64,000 nucleotides of DNA from Microcaldota archaeon. Lineage in GTDB: Archaea; Micrarchaeota; Micrarchaeia; Anstonellales; Bilamarchaeaceae. The notes beneath the pieces were generated by a model that saw only the letters and a program-made list of their open reading frames with translations, was not told the DNA's origin and searched no databases. Below are positions 1 through 8,101 of the stretch, in pieces. A program made the translations under genes and the position numbers. The stretch lies in contig JACRGD010000010.1 of the NCBI GenBank assembly GCA_016212525.1, forward strand, positions 463,860-527,859, in the 5' to 3' direction. Each line of letters starts with the position of its first letter. Position 1 is the first letter of the stretch.

Positions 1-163
1 GCAGAGATGCCCTGAATTCCGGAGTGTATGATCCCTCATCATCTCCAAGGGGAATTAGATCAAGAAGAGCCCGGAGTAGATCGTCGTAGGTTTGACGATT
101 GATTCGTAGCTGTGACATACGCTCTCGAGTATCTTTGCTAATCTGAATGGTAGTATATTCCAT
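1..163 (-). CDS. Ribbon-helix-helix antitoxin-like protein (partial, runs off left edge)
   Basis: The C-terminus lies beyond position 1. The visible 54 residues begin MEYTTIQISKDTRERM and continue with a short strand followed by two helices, the layout of a ribbon-helix-helix DNA-binding protein such as VapB/DUF7557 antitoxins, which bind their own promoter and cap a PIN toxin. I chose the ATG at 163 because GGAG sits 6 nt upstream and homologues start at this point; the frame stays open upstream with in-frame ATGs at 175, 196, 208 and 244, so a longer form cannot be excluded. A partner toxin, if any, would lie downstream, outside the window. Family assignment is by pattern only. Confidence 0.6.
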   Translation of the reverse strand, partial: MEYTTIQISKDTRERMSQLRINRQTYDDLLRALLDLIPLGDDEGSYTPEFRASL

Positions 164-249
164 ATAATCTCCCATATCCTTGTTATACAGAACCATATAA
201 TAAGGCATCGTTCGGAGTTGAATACAGAGTAGATAGAACACCATTGAAT

Positions 250-705
250 TTAATTTATTATACTCGAATTTTCGTTTATCAAGTTCTCGGTTTGGTTAAA
301 ACCAGTACAGGAACCATATTCTGTTCCGCATTCGTTGCAGATCTTATAAGCATATGAGCAGCCTTCCTTAAGGCAGGGAATCCGCTCGCCTGGATTGCAA
401 ACCTTCACCCATTCGCATCCGCCCCAAGTGCCACCAACGCAGGTACTAAAACCACTACAGCTCGCAACACGGCAATACTGTTTTTGTCCATCAAGACAGG
501 AGGGCGCGGAAGCCTGATCAGTAAAACTTACTTTGAATTGGGGCCGGGAAAGAGAAAACCCATAGACCACAATCAAAAAAAGGACCAGTATAGCTAAGAA
601 AGGAAAGAAACGCCAAACCGAAGCGGAGGATTTTTTTGAAGATACCAAAATAACAACCCGATCGAATCTATTTGTACTGCACAGAGTAAGACTGCCTTGG
701 AACAT
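250..705 (-). CDS. Cys-rich membrane-anchored extracellular protein
   Basis: This 151-residue reading has one hydrophobic segment (about residues 32-50) after a basic stretch, then a Cys-rich exterior domain with about a dozen cysteines in CxxC-like spacings (PSCLDGQ, CRVASCSGFSTC, CEWVKVC, CNECGTEYGSC), resembling small disulfide-knotted repeats seen in archaeal surface proteins. It follows sppA on the same strand; the first ATG overlaps the sppA end by 38 nt, and an internal TTG at 648 would remove the overlap, so the start is uncertain. Disulfides here would be consistent with the thiol-redox operon at 17.8-20.2 kb. No family recognised; function unknown. Confidence 0.55.
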   Translation of the reverse strand: MFQGSLTLCSTNRFDRVVILVSSKKSSASVWRFFPFLAILVLFLIVVYGFSLSRPQFKVSFTDQASAPSCLDGQKQYCRVASCSGFSTCVGGTWGGCEWVKVCNPGERIPCLKEGCSYAYKICNECGTEYGSCTGFNQTENLINENSSIIN

Positions 706-1624
706 CCAAACCGATCTTACCGATTATACTTGAAACCCCAAAGAGCCCTGAAGAACCCGAAGAAACATCAACATTGCAGATTTTAATCTCATCATAAGAC
801 GAATACGTGATGTTTGCCAGATCGGCAGCTTTCATTATAGCATCCTTCTTTGTTCCGACCTGATCTACAAGACCTGCCCTAACAGCCTGCCTACCGCTCA
901 TGACACGACCATCAGTACTGTTGGCAAAAAGTGCGGCGTTGAGTTTTGAACCACGGTTCTGGACAACAGTGTTCTTGAATTCTGTATAAATTTCATCTAC
1001 AACGGATTGAAGAATAATATGTTCTTCCGGCGTAAGTGCACGAAACTCCGCACCTATATCCTTATGCGGACCGGACTTTATAGGAGTGATATTAAGACCA
1101 ATTTTTGAAAACAGTTCGCTCAAATCGGCAAATGTAGCGATTACACCAATACTTCCAGTAAGCGCATCTGGATCGGATATTATATAGTCGCCACCGCTTC
1201 CGACATAATAACCGCCGGATGCGGCAACTTCACGAAAATAGGAAACCTTTGGCATTTTGAGTTCTTTGTATGCATCGTAAATTTCACGGGTGGCTACAAC
1301 TGAACCACCGGGCGAATTAACAACTAAAACAAGTGCACCAATATCAGACCGCTTATCCAAAGCAGAAATCGCGGTAGCATAATCTTCAGAGCCAATTACA
1401 CCTGAGGAGAGAAGACCTCCAGGCGAACTTGTTGTCGTTATCTCCTGATCCAGATTCATTACCCCGACGCATTTACCCACGACAATTGGAGCAAACGAAG
1501 AAAGCACAAAGAACAATCCGATTATAAACAGAAAACCAACGATCAGAACCGCAGCGGCGAGAAAAATGAAATTTCGATTACCTGGACGCTCGGGAGTAGT
1601 CTTTCGAATAGGAGGAATAGCCAT
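668..1624 (-). CDS. sppA: Signal peptide peptidase SppA (S49 family)
   Basis: SppA is a membrane-bound serine protease that degrades cleaved signal peptides in the membrane. The 318-residue protein has one N-terminal membrane segment (about 18-44) and a ClpP-like S49 domain outside. The nucleophile serine is visible in AASGGYY (S136) and the general-base lysine in KSGPHKDIG (K188); VVNSPGG (around 101-107) is the substrate-backbone loop. Length fits the short, single-domain archaeal/Gram-positive type. It is transcribed away from carS from a shared AT-rich promoter and is followed by the Cys-rich gene. Both catalytic residues are present, so it is predicted active. Confidence 0.93.
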   Translation of the reverse strand: MAIPPIRKTTPERPGNRNFIFLAAAVLIVGFLFIIGLFFVLSSFAPIVVGKCVGVMNLDQEITTTSSPGGLLSSGVIGSEDYATAISALDKRSDIGALVLVVNSPGGSVVATREIYDAYKELKMPKVSYFREVAASGGYYVGSGGDYIISDPDALTGSIGVIATFADLSELFSKIGLNITPIKSGPHKDIGAEFRALTPEEHIILQSVVDEIYTEFKNTVVQNRGSKLNAALFANSTDGRVMSGRQAVRAGLVDQVGTKKDAIMKAADLANITYSSYDEIKICNVDVSSGSSGLFGVSSIIGKIGLDVPRQSYSVQYK

Positions 1625-1643
1625 AACAATCGTTTACCAATAC

Positions 1644-1666
1644 GGATATAATAAATATAAATACTT
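1644..1666. promoter_or_regulatory. Divergent promoter of sppA and carS
   Basis: A 60-bp gap holds overlapping TATA-like elements in both directions: ATAAATATAAATAC about 27 nt before the carS ATG, and on the other strand TTTATTATAT about 26 nt before the sppA ATG. Spacing implies both messages start at or next to their start codons. Confidence 0.6.
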
Positions 1667-1683
1667 TTGGGGAAATAGAACTG

Positions 1684-2211
1684 ATGGAATTTCCAGACAC
1701 GATACTCAATTTACTCATTTTTCTTATTCCGGCATATATCTCAAACTCACTACCGGTATTGTTAGGAGGCGGAATGCCACTGGACCTAAATGCCAAATTC
1801 TACGATGGCGAACGAATACTTGGAGACGGAAAAACAATACGCGGATTTTTAGGAGGCGTATTTGCAGGAGCATTCTTTGGAGGTCTGCTTTCGCTAGTCA
1901 TCGATCTTCCATTCTATCGCAGTCCGATGGACCATTTTATCGGAGGGTTCCTGCTTTCCTTAGGAACCATGACTGGCGATTCGATAGGCAGTTTCATAAA
2001 AAGAAGAATGAAAATGAATTCAGGAAAGGCGTTCTTTCTGGACACTGTATTCTTCCTGATAGTTGCATTGATTTTTGTAATTCCAGCAGTAAGACAGAGC
2101 GTACTATTTACGCCGTTTAACATAGCATTCTGTCTTGTGCTAACCGCGATACTCCATCCAGTAACAAACTGGATTGCAAATCGCGCAGGGTTAAAGAAAG
2201 TTCCCTGGTAG
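1684..2211 (+). CDS. carS: CDP-archaeol synthase CarS
   Basis: CarS (formerly DUF46) transfers CMP from CTP to the unsaturated archaetidic acid, giving CDP-archaeol, the activated precursor of archaeal polar lipids. The 175-residue protein has about five membrane segments. Between the first and second segments lies the conserved cytosolic stretch LDLNAKFYDGERILGDGKT followed by RG, and MTGDSIGSFIKRRM follows a later segment; both are hallmarks of the family and hold the acidic and basic residues for CTP and metal binding. Length is typical. It is 8 nt ahead of the RNA ligase gene, so the two are probably co-transcribed, without an obvious functional tie. Confidence 0.93.
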   Translation: MEFPDTILNLLIFLIPAYISNSLPVLLGGGMPLDLNAKFYDGERILGDGKTIRGFLGGVFAGAFFGGLLSLVIDLPFYRSPMDHFIGGFLLSLGTMTGDSIGSFIKRRMKMNSGKAFFLDTVFFLIVALIFVIPAVRQSVLFTPFNIAFCLVLTAILHPVTNWIANRAGLKKVPW

Positions 2212-2219
2212 ATTTCTAA

Positions 2220-3368
2220 ATGGCCCGGAGTCCAGAGAAAGTCAAAATAAAAGATCAGAGAATTTTAGATTCCATAGATCATTTCCTAAACAATAATTTT
2301 TCTATAAAGGAAATGAAATTAGATGAGGCGCTAAAAAGGGGCAAGGCCCAAAAAATGGAACAGGATGAAATTGAATATATAAAATTCAAGGACAGCCTAG
2401 GGAAGATAGAACGGGGAACAGTAATAACAGAAGGAAGAGTCATACCAGGCTATCCGCATATAAAAAGAATATTTACACTTGAGAAAGGAATCGCAAAAAA
2501 TATTAAAGGAAAAACATTGTATCTTGAAGAAAAAATTGACGGGTTCAATGTCCGCATTGCTTTTGTCAAGGACAAAATCTGCGGATTTTCAAGAGGCGGA
2601 TTTTTGGATCTTTTTGTAACCGAAAAGGCCCAGGAGTTGAAACTCGAAAAATTTTTCGCTGATCATCCAGAGTGGATACTTTGCGGCGAGATGATTGGAA
2701 ACACGCCCCACACGCAACCGACAAAGGAGTTTGATGTCAAGCTTCTGATTTTTGATGTCATTGATGAAAATGGAGAGCATATTCCAGTAGATAAAAAGTA
2801 CAGACTTCTAGATAGTTACAAGATAAGAGGGACTCCTCGAATCGGACAATTTTCAAAAGAAGACATAAAGGGGATCCAGAGTGCAGTTGCCAAACTTAAC
2901 ATCAGCGGGGCAGAAGGAGCAGTAATAAGAAGCGATCTGGGTGAGATCATCAAATACGTAACTGCGGAATCGGACATAAAAGACATACTAGAGTGCGCAC
3001 CAAAATTATTCGATATGCCAATAGGATTTTTCTACCAACGGGCACTGCGCAGCGCTATGTTTACGGAAGATTTCAAACTTGACCAAAAACAATATGCCCA
3101 GAAACTAGGTAATGCTATCTTAGGAGGCATAATAAATGGACTGCGGGACTGTGAAAACGGACATGGGATATTCGAAGATTTCGAGATACTCATATCTGAT
3201 CTGCGCATCTGGAGCGATATAAAAAAGACAAAAAGCAAAGATCTCACAATAGAGGAAATATGGATTAAGGCGCAAAAAGACAAATTCAGAATCAGATTCA
3301 GAAAACACTATCATAAGACAACAAGAACATTCAACTCATACCTAAATGGGAAAGCCATAGAAGACTGA
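2220..3368 (+). CDS. ATP-dependent RNA ligase (Pab1020/Rnl3 type)
   Basis: The 382-residue protein belongs to the archaeal homodimeric RNA ligases that circularise or join RNA ends by way of a lysyl-AMP intermediate. Motif I is EEKIDGF with nucleophile K105; downstream the nucleotidyltransferase motifs are seen as CGEMIGN, KLLIFDVID (motif IIIa) and AEGAVIRSD followed by IIKYV (motifs IV-V). The C-terminal about 130 residues are the helical dimerisation domain of this family. It sits between carS and a GNAT gene (10-nt gap), and the RNA ligase partner PIN protein lies just beyond on the opposite strand, a known pairing in other archaea. Confidence 0.92.
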   Translation: MARSPEKVKIKDQRILDSIDHFLNNNFSIKEMKLDEALKRGKAQKMEQDEIEYIKFKDSLGKIERGTVITEGRVIPGYPHIKRIFTLEKGIAKNIKGKTLYLEEKIDGFNVRIAFVKDKICGFSRGGFLDLFVTEKAQELKLEKFFADHPEWILCGEMIGNTPHTQPTKEFDVKLLIFDVIDENGEHIPVDKKYRLLDSYKIRGTPRIGQFSKEDIKGIQSAVAKLNISGAEGAVIRSDLGEIIKYVTAESDIKDILECAPKLFDMPIGFFYQRALRSAMFTEDFKLDQKQYAQKLGNAILGGIINGLRDCENGHGIFEDFEILISDLRIWSDIKKTKSKDLTIEEIWIKAQKDKFRIRFRKHYHKTTRTFNSYLNGKAIED

Positions 3369-3378
3369 GGAAGAGGAC

Positions 3379-3828
3379 ATGAAAATACGACTCTTCAGGA
3401 TTCGGGACGCCCTGAAACTCAGTAAATGTATTGTTACTACATTACGAAAGAGCAATTCCGAATTTTATCCGAAAAAAGTCATCGAATATATTGCCAAGGA
3501 ATACTCGAGCGCCAACATAAAGAAAAGAGCAAAAGGAAGAACAACATTGGTGGCTCAAGAGTTGGAGGAAATAATCGGTACAATAAGCATAACAGATAAT
3601 GGTTGGATTAATGCGATGTTCGTATTGCCAAGCAAACAAAAAAAGGGAATTGGAAGCAGGCTACTAAAGGATGCAGAAAAACGTGCACGCAAAAAAGGAT
3701 TTGCTGCACTTCGAACGCATTGTGCCATAAATGCAGTAAATTTTTACAAAAAACACGGATATCGAATTATAAGAAAGGTTGTGTTTGAAAAAGCAGGCGA
3801 AACATATCGACTGTTCAAAAGACTCTAG
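3379..3828 (+). CDS. GNAT-family N-acetyltransferase
   Basis: A 149-residue single-domain acetyl-CoA transferase. The acetyl-CoA pyrophosphate loop is visible as SKQKKGIGSRLL (about 90-101), preceded by the strand GWINAMFVLP and followed by the helix-strand-helix that ends NAVNFYKKHGY, typical of GNAT motif B. The N-terminus is basic. Substrate cannot be told; related proteins acetylate small amines or protein N-termini. It follows the RNA ligase with an 10-nt gap and has AGAGGA before its ATG, so it is likely the third gene of the carS unit. Confidence 0.88.
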   Translation: MKIRLFRIRDALKLSKCIVTTLRKSNSEFYPKKVIEYIAKEYSSANIKKRAKGRTTLVAQELEEIIGTISITDNGWINAMFVLPSKQKKGIGSRLLKDAEKRARKKGFAALRTHCAINAVNFYKKHGYRIIRKVVFEKAGETYRLFKRL

Positions 3829-3851
3829 CGAAAGAGCTGCGTAGGTGCAAA

Positions 3852-4439
3852 CTATTTTTTCATCGATTTTAGAAGCGCAAAAAATTTCTCTGCAGGAAGC
3901 GTTCCGCAGCCAAGCTGCCTTGCAAAATTTAAGGCCCCCTCATCACTCGAAATAAGAGTGGCATCGAGTTCTTTTGCAACCAAAACCAATTCAAGATCTT
4001 CCTTGCTGTCCAGAATGCCAGTTCGCATGAACTCTCGGTATTTTTCACGCAGCTTGCGAAGCTTCTCATCATTATCAGGGTGATTGTCCTTGGCAAAATC
4101 CTCAGCTAACCGCAAGCCCTTATTGATGCGCTCGCGCACGTCTTCTATAAAATCATAAAATACTGCTGCAGGAAGCCGGATATCATAAATGCTAGGCGAG
4201 CGGATTCGAACGAAAGTCTGAAGGTTCGAATGCGATTTTTCATCGACAAAGTTACGCAGCTCCCGAAATATTGCAGGTGGCATATAGACTTTAAGCCCAA
4301 GAGCCTTTGCCTGTTTGATAAATCCGACTACGGCGCTAGAGGGAGTCTTTCCAAAATGAGACCGTGCATATGGATTAACAAAAAGAGAAGTATCGACAAC
4401 GAAAATACGATCGGAAACGGACGAGGAAGAAACCGGCAT
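3852..4439 (-). CDS. RNA ligase partner protein (PIN-domain ribonuclease family)
   Basis: This 195-residue protein matches the family named RNA ligase partner (TIGR03875), a PIN-fold protein found next to Pab1020-type RNA ligases. The PIN acidic residues are visible in FVVDTSLFVNP (first Asp), FRELRNFVD, GILDSKEDLELVLVAKEL and ISSDEGALNFA. The signature IEDVRERINKGLRLAED is diagnostic for this group rather than for VapC toxins, and no antitoxin lies beside it. It is convergent with the GNAT gene, one gene away from the ligase. Inference: it may trim or cut RNA ends that the ligase seals. Confidence 0.9.
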   Translation of the reverse strand: MPVSSSSVSDRIFVVDTSLFVNPYARSHFGKTPSSAVVGFIKQAKALGLKVYMPPAIFRELRNFVDEKSHSNLQTFVRIRSPSIYDIRLPAAVFYDFIEDVRERINKGLRLAEDFAKDNHPDNDEKLRKLREKYREFMRTGILDSKEDLELVLVAKELDATLISSDEGALNFARQLGCGTLPAEKFFALLKSMKK

Positions 4440-4617
4440 GAAAGGGATAGAGAGGCGAGAAATAAAAGACTACGCATGAAGGACAAGAAATGGAAAAAGA
4501 CAACTGCAAAGCCGTGAGAAAGGAACAGAATAAACCATTCTAGGCTTCCGCCGCTTGATGCGATTCCAAGACGGCGGACCATAGAAACAAGAATGCTTCA
4601 GAGAAACCCCAACTAAA
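4440..4617. other. Short gene-free stretch between divergent-to-convergent units
   Basis: No convincing gene. It should contain the promoter of the RNA ligase partner gene, but no clear TATA box is visible. A 6-bp stem (CCGCCG/CGGCGG, about 4549-4578) occurs. Small reading frames in both directions have no recognisable content. Confidence 0.4.
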
Positions 4618-4638
4618 GAGGCTTCAGCAGGAAGCCTT
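4618..4638 (-). terminator. Stem-loop at the end of the six-gene membrane operon
   Basis: AGGCTTC and GAAGCCT form a perfect 7-bp stem (4619-4625 with 4631-4637) around a 5-nt loop, starting 3 nt past the stop codon of the last gene. On the minus strand it is followed by a modest T-rich run. Position suggests transcript end formation or 3' end protection. Confidence 0.45.
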
Positions 4639-4640
4639 GA

Positions 4641-5729
4641 TCAGATGAGTTTTATCAAACCACGGCCAACTTCGGGAATTTTTCCACCTAGAAGAGAAGT
4701 TGCATTTAGCACAAAAGTCATTAACAAAATAAAGGCAATAAGCGGGAAAATACAAATGGCCGAAACAAGATGCTTGGCAAGATCATTTATCCTAAAGGTC
4801 ATCATATCATTAAGCGTATCCCAGCTCGACCGGACTCGGTTTATCATTGAAAAAGTAGTAAGTATGCTGGGACTTTCGCACTGATAAGCATTTAGGTTAC
4901 CATTTGCAGGCAATTTACAGAGCAGATGGAAATTGCCACCTGATTGAGAGACACTTGGATCAACCTGTATCATTTGTGCCTGCGTGTGGGGCAGGGAAAC
5001 GGTCGCCACCAGAATATAACTAAAGGGAAACACAAAATATAATCCAAACGTCAGTGCCATTATATATGCACCTGCACCCCGGGTCGGAGGAAATGCACGA
5101 AGCGCAACACCGACAGAGAAGAAAAAACCCGCGTAGGACTTGACGAAATTGAGCGTATGAACCATCAAATAGTTAACATACATGTAGAAGGAAAGGGAAG
5201 CAGCAACAGTCTGAATTCGCTCTGCAATTATCTTAAAGGCAACACCAGACGCCTGCTCAGACATAAATATTTCCATGAAAACAGATGCGGCGGTTTCAAC
5301 TGGAATACTTAGATAATAAAGGAAATTCATAAAAGACTGGACACAGTTGGTCGGGGTTTCAAGATACAGTTTCATCCAATCAATAAGAGTGGTGGGTGCC
5401 TCATGATCAGTGCTACTTAGAATGCGATAACCACTTGAACAGCTAACCGCAGGATCACCAAAAGAAGTGAGATAAAGACACCTTGCAAGACCAGTATCTG
5501 GATTTGCGATTAGACTTTCACCATAGTTTACGATCCCGCCGGCAATAAGAGAAACGATTAGCACGGTAGATGCCGCATAAGTCAGCTCCTCCTTTGCGCT
5601 TTGCTCAAAATTTGGCATGTTAAAGAGCCGGGCGATCATGATCATAAACATAGTCAAAACTACAGAAAGGATTGCAGCTCCAAGTGAGATAAAAACCCAA
5701 TCATGATAAATGCCCTGTTCAAATGCCAT
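4641..5729 (-). CDS. Polytopic membrane protein, array member 1 (last in operon)
   Basis: Unrecognised family, 362 residues, about seven membrane segments. It shares the two signatures of the array: an opening hairpin of two membrane helices (12-34 and 51-69) joined by a short loop with AKEEL (45-49), and a central LRAFPPTRGAG (210-220) that ends one helix and begins the next. The C-terminus is EVGRGLIKLI, like the other members' ends. Four or more cysteines lie in the regions predicted to be outside (SCSSG, NCVQS, LLCKL, YQCES), so disulfides are possible. Its ATG overlaps the TGA of the next gene upstream (TGATG), implying translational coupling. Confidence 0.75.
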   Translation of the reverse strand: MAFEQGIYHDWVFISLGAAILSVVLTMFMIMIARLFNMPNFEQSAKEELTYAASTVLIVSLIAGGIVNYGESLIANPDTGLARCLYLTSFGDPAVSCSSGYRILSSTDHEAPTTLIDWMKLYLETPTNCVQSFMNFLYYLSIPVETAASVFMEIFMSEQASGVAFKIIAERIQTVAASLSFYMYVNYLMVHTLNFVKSYAGFFFSVGVALRAFPPTRGAGAYIMALTFGLYFVFPFSYILVATVSLPHTQAQMIQVDPSVSQSGGNFHLLCKLPANGNLNAYQCESPSILTTFSMINRVRSSWDTLNDMMTFRINDLAKHLVSAICIFPLIAFILLMTFVLNATSLLGGKIPEVGRGLIKLI

Positions 5730-6802
5730 CAGATCAACCTCGTCAAAGAACTGATATCTACTTCCTCACCTAAAGCAGCACTAAGACCACGGGTTGCCTG
5801 AGTAAAGACAAGAACGTTAAAAGTAGGTGCAACAAAAGCGATGATAAACGCGAAAGCCATCGTACTAATTGGAAATAACATCAATACCAAAAAGGTTCCT
5901 CCAAACACAGTGCTTACCGCCTGACCAATAGCACCGAAAACCCCACTGACCAAATCAGTAAATCCACCAGTGAAGTTGTTGTGGAAAAAGTCGCTCATAT
6001 TGTCGACAAAATTGCCATTGTCATGGAAGTAATTCGTAAGCATACCCCTAAAGGAAACCAGAGGACCATGAGCAGAATAAAGAGTTGTAAAGGTTGTAAG
6101 GGCCAATACGGGAAATAGGAATAAGAAAGACACTGAAATTGCGATCAGAGTACCTCCGAGCCGACGGGTCGGAGTAAAGCAGCGCAGGAAAAGACCGATC
6201 GGAAGATAATACTTAAGAAACGCCTCAATAAAGAATACATAGACGTAGAACTGCGCAACAGTAACAATATAGGAAACTGCAAGACCGCTGGTCATATTAT
6301 AGAGAACTGATTTGATGGGCGATGCAAAACCAGCAAGCGGAGTAACGGTAAGACCAACACCCATAGGGCGGGCATATGGAGTAACTGAAGCCGACTGATC
6401 GACATACATGTTCATGAGATAATTTAGTTCTAGCCAGCCCTTCACGTCTTCTGCCATCGCAAGAATTCCTACTGAAAGAGCATGGTAGATATTGTCATTA
6501 GCCTGATCTATACCTCCAGGAATGTATTCCATTGGAAGAATTGTACCGACTTTTATGTATGTCATGGCCCCAAGCAATGAAAAGACAATAACCATAATGA
6601 ATACCGAGGCAAAAAGTTCATAGATTTCCTGTTTCACATATGCAGTGAGGTTGGGATTTCGCATAATCGATGCCCATACATAAATTAATGTAAGAATGGA
6701 TACGGAAGCACCTATGGCAAGAGCTGAGTATGGAACCCAGGTCCAAAATGCAGGACGGGTTGAGGTTATGATGCTGCTTATTGTGTTTGCGTCCACGACC
6801 AT
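5729..6802 (-). CDS. Polytopic membrane protein, array member 2
   Basis: Unrecognised, 357 residues. The opening hairpin is at about 25-47 and 66-88 with linker VKQEIYELF (56-64). The central signature is LRCFTPTRRLG (206-216), preceded by KYYLPIG and followed by a long hydrophobic stretch ending in FLFLFPVLAL. The C-terminus ISSLTRLI is nearly the same as that of member 4. The loop between about 240 and 300 is rich in Asn/Phe/Gly. Start is the ATG 12 nt after member 3's stop. No catalytic or metal motif is visible; function unknown. Confidence 0.75.
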   Translation of the reverse strand: MVVDANTISSIITSTRPAFWTWVPYSALAIGASVSILTLIYVWASIMRNPNLTAYVKQEIYELFASVFIMVIVFSLLGAMTYIKVGTILPMEYIPGGIDQANDNIYHALSVGILAMAEDVKGWLELNYLMNMYVDQSASVTPYARPMGVGLTVTPLAGFASPIKSVLYNMTSGLAVSYIVTVAQFYVYVFFIEAFLKYYLPIGLFLRCFTPTRRLGGTLIAISVSFLFLFPVLALTTFTTLYSAHGPLVSFRGMLTNYFHDNGNFVDNMSDFFHNNFTGGFTDLVSGVFGAIGQAVSTVFGGTFLVLMLFPISTMAFAFIIAFVAPTFNVLVFTQATRGLSAALGEEVDISSLTRLI

Positions 6803-6814
6803 TTGCTCAGCTCA

Positions 6815-8101
6815 TCAAATTATTTTTAGGAATGAAAGGAAGTTAATATCGTTCCTAAAGAACCTCGCCATCTCACGGGCTACCGTCAGAGTCAGAAAAA
6901 TATTAACGACAGGAAGCATAAGACTCATTATAACTATATAATATACTGCACCACGAACAAGATCAAAGGCAACATTTAGGGCTCCGCCAAGGAAGAATGG
7001 GATAAACACGCCTCCAGTAACAAACATAGCCACCAGCAGTGATGCAGAAACACTTGCAAGACCGCCTGATGAAACTAAAGATCGCAGCGAGGCGGATGGA
7101 TCAGAAAGATTAAGCCGCATAATACGGTGGGCCTCGTAATCGAGTACGAAGGTAAATGGGTAGAAGACAATCAGTGCAAAACCCAGCGAAAGGAATGCTT
7201 CTCCTGCACCCCGAGTATAGGGAAACGATCGAAGCAAAATACCCACAGGCAGGAAAAGCGTGAACATGTATTGTTTTATCATGCACAGGGTTATGATATG
7301 CAAAAGCCACTCACCAAGTCCCAGCGAAAGAGCCTGCAAGGTCATAGAAAGAACATCGATAAAGGGCCGCAGGATGGGGCCGAGGTTGAAGGTATACATT
7401 GCACGCCAGCTCACACCAAAGCTCAAAGTGGCAGAATAGATAGTATGAATTACGTTGTTGTAGAGCAAAAGCATACTGTAGTGTTTTGTCATATCATTTA
7501 CCATAGAACGGGCAACAGCCATAGACGCGTCGATCATCAGACGCGGCTGTAGAGTCGTCTGATCGACATAAACAGCATAATCAGAACCCGGACCTGGCCC
7601 AACAGGAGATGCGCGAAATGCAAGCCAGCCATTCGCTAGGATAAGAGGACCGATAATAAAGACAAGCCTGATTATGGTAAGACCCATCTGAAATAGTTCA
7701 TCTTTGGCAAGGGTCGCCATTGAAGGCGAATTGAAAAACTGCGAAATCATATATAAAAATGCGATTCCGATAAGCACGATCACCATCACGAGCATTGCCG
7801 GAGCGATCCACTGCGAAATTGCAATAAGACCCAGCGAGGAAGCATTTGCAGAAACCGAAGCAGAACAAGTAGCAGGTTCAAATGCAGAAAGAATAGCAGT
7901 ATATCCACTGCGGGCAGTTGATCCGACTCCCCCGACAGTAGAGCCGGTGGCAGTAAGAAAATCCTGTGCTCCCGAATCGACAGTATTTCTTACGTCATCA
8001 AAAAGACCCACAATGTCAGTCGCTGCAAGTATTCCACAAAGTAAAAGCAATGAGAAGAAAATAACACGGGACGAGGGGAAACGTGAGGGTTTGGAGTCCA
8101 T
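6815..8101 (-). CDS. Polytopic membrane protein, array member 3
   Basis: Unrecognised, 428 residues. It differs from members 1, 2, 4 and 6 by an extra N-terminal hydrophobic segment (about 13-32), which may be a signal peptide or an extra helix, followed by a Ser/Thr/Gly-rich outside region to about 85. The hairpin follows (about 93-120 and 138-156) with linker AKDEL (132-136). The central signature is LRSFPYTRGAG (280-290) and the C-terminus NFLSFLKII. Its ATG overlaps the stop of member 4 in the same TGATG arrangement used between members 1 and 2. Confidence 0.75.
   Translation of the reverse strand: MDSKPSRFPSSRVIFFSLLLLCGILAATDIVGLFDDVRNTVDSGAQDFLTATGSTVGGVGSTARSGYTAILSAFEPATCSASVSANASSLGLIAISQWIAPAMLVMVIVLIGIAFLYMISQFFNSPSMATLAKDELFQMGLTIIRLVFIIGPLILANGWLAFRASPVGPGPGSDYAVYVDQTTLQPRLMIDASMAVARSMVNDMTKHYSMLLLYNNVIHTIYSATLSFGVSWRAMYTFNLGPILRPFIDVLSMTLQALSLGLGEWLLHIITLCMIKQYMFTLFLPVGILLRSFPYTRGAGEAFLSLGFALIVFYPFTFVLDYEAHRIMRLNLSDPSASLRSLVSSGGLASVSASLLVAMFVTGGVFIPFFLGGALNVAFDLVRGAVYYIVIMSLMLPVVNIFLTLTVAREMARFFRNDINFLSFLKII

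Noticed and set aside
1566..2120. Long plus-strand frame beside carS
   Set aside because: It overlaps carS in another frame and its translation is basic, low-complexity and without motifs; carS is clearly the gene.
3852..4439. VapC toxin
   Set aside because: The signature and length fit the RNA ligase partner family, and no antitoxin gene is adjacent.
4500..4600. Possible tRNA because of GC stems and TTCC-like bases
   Set aside because: No cloverleaf: no T-arm GTTCRA, no anticodon arm of right spacing.
7127..7552. Plus-strand frame opposite array member 3
   Set aside because: Shadow of the membrane protein gene; composition and lack of start signals argue against it.
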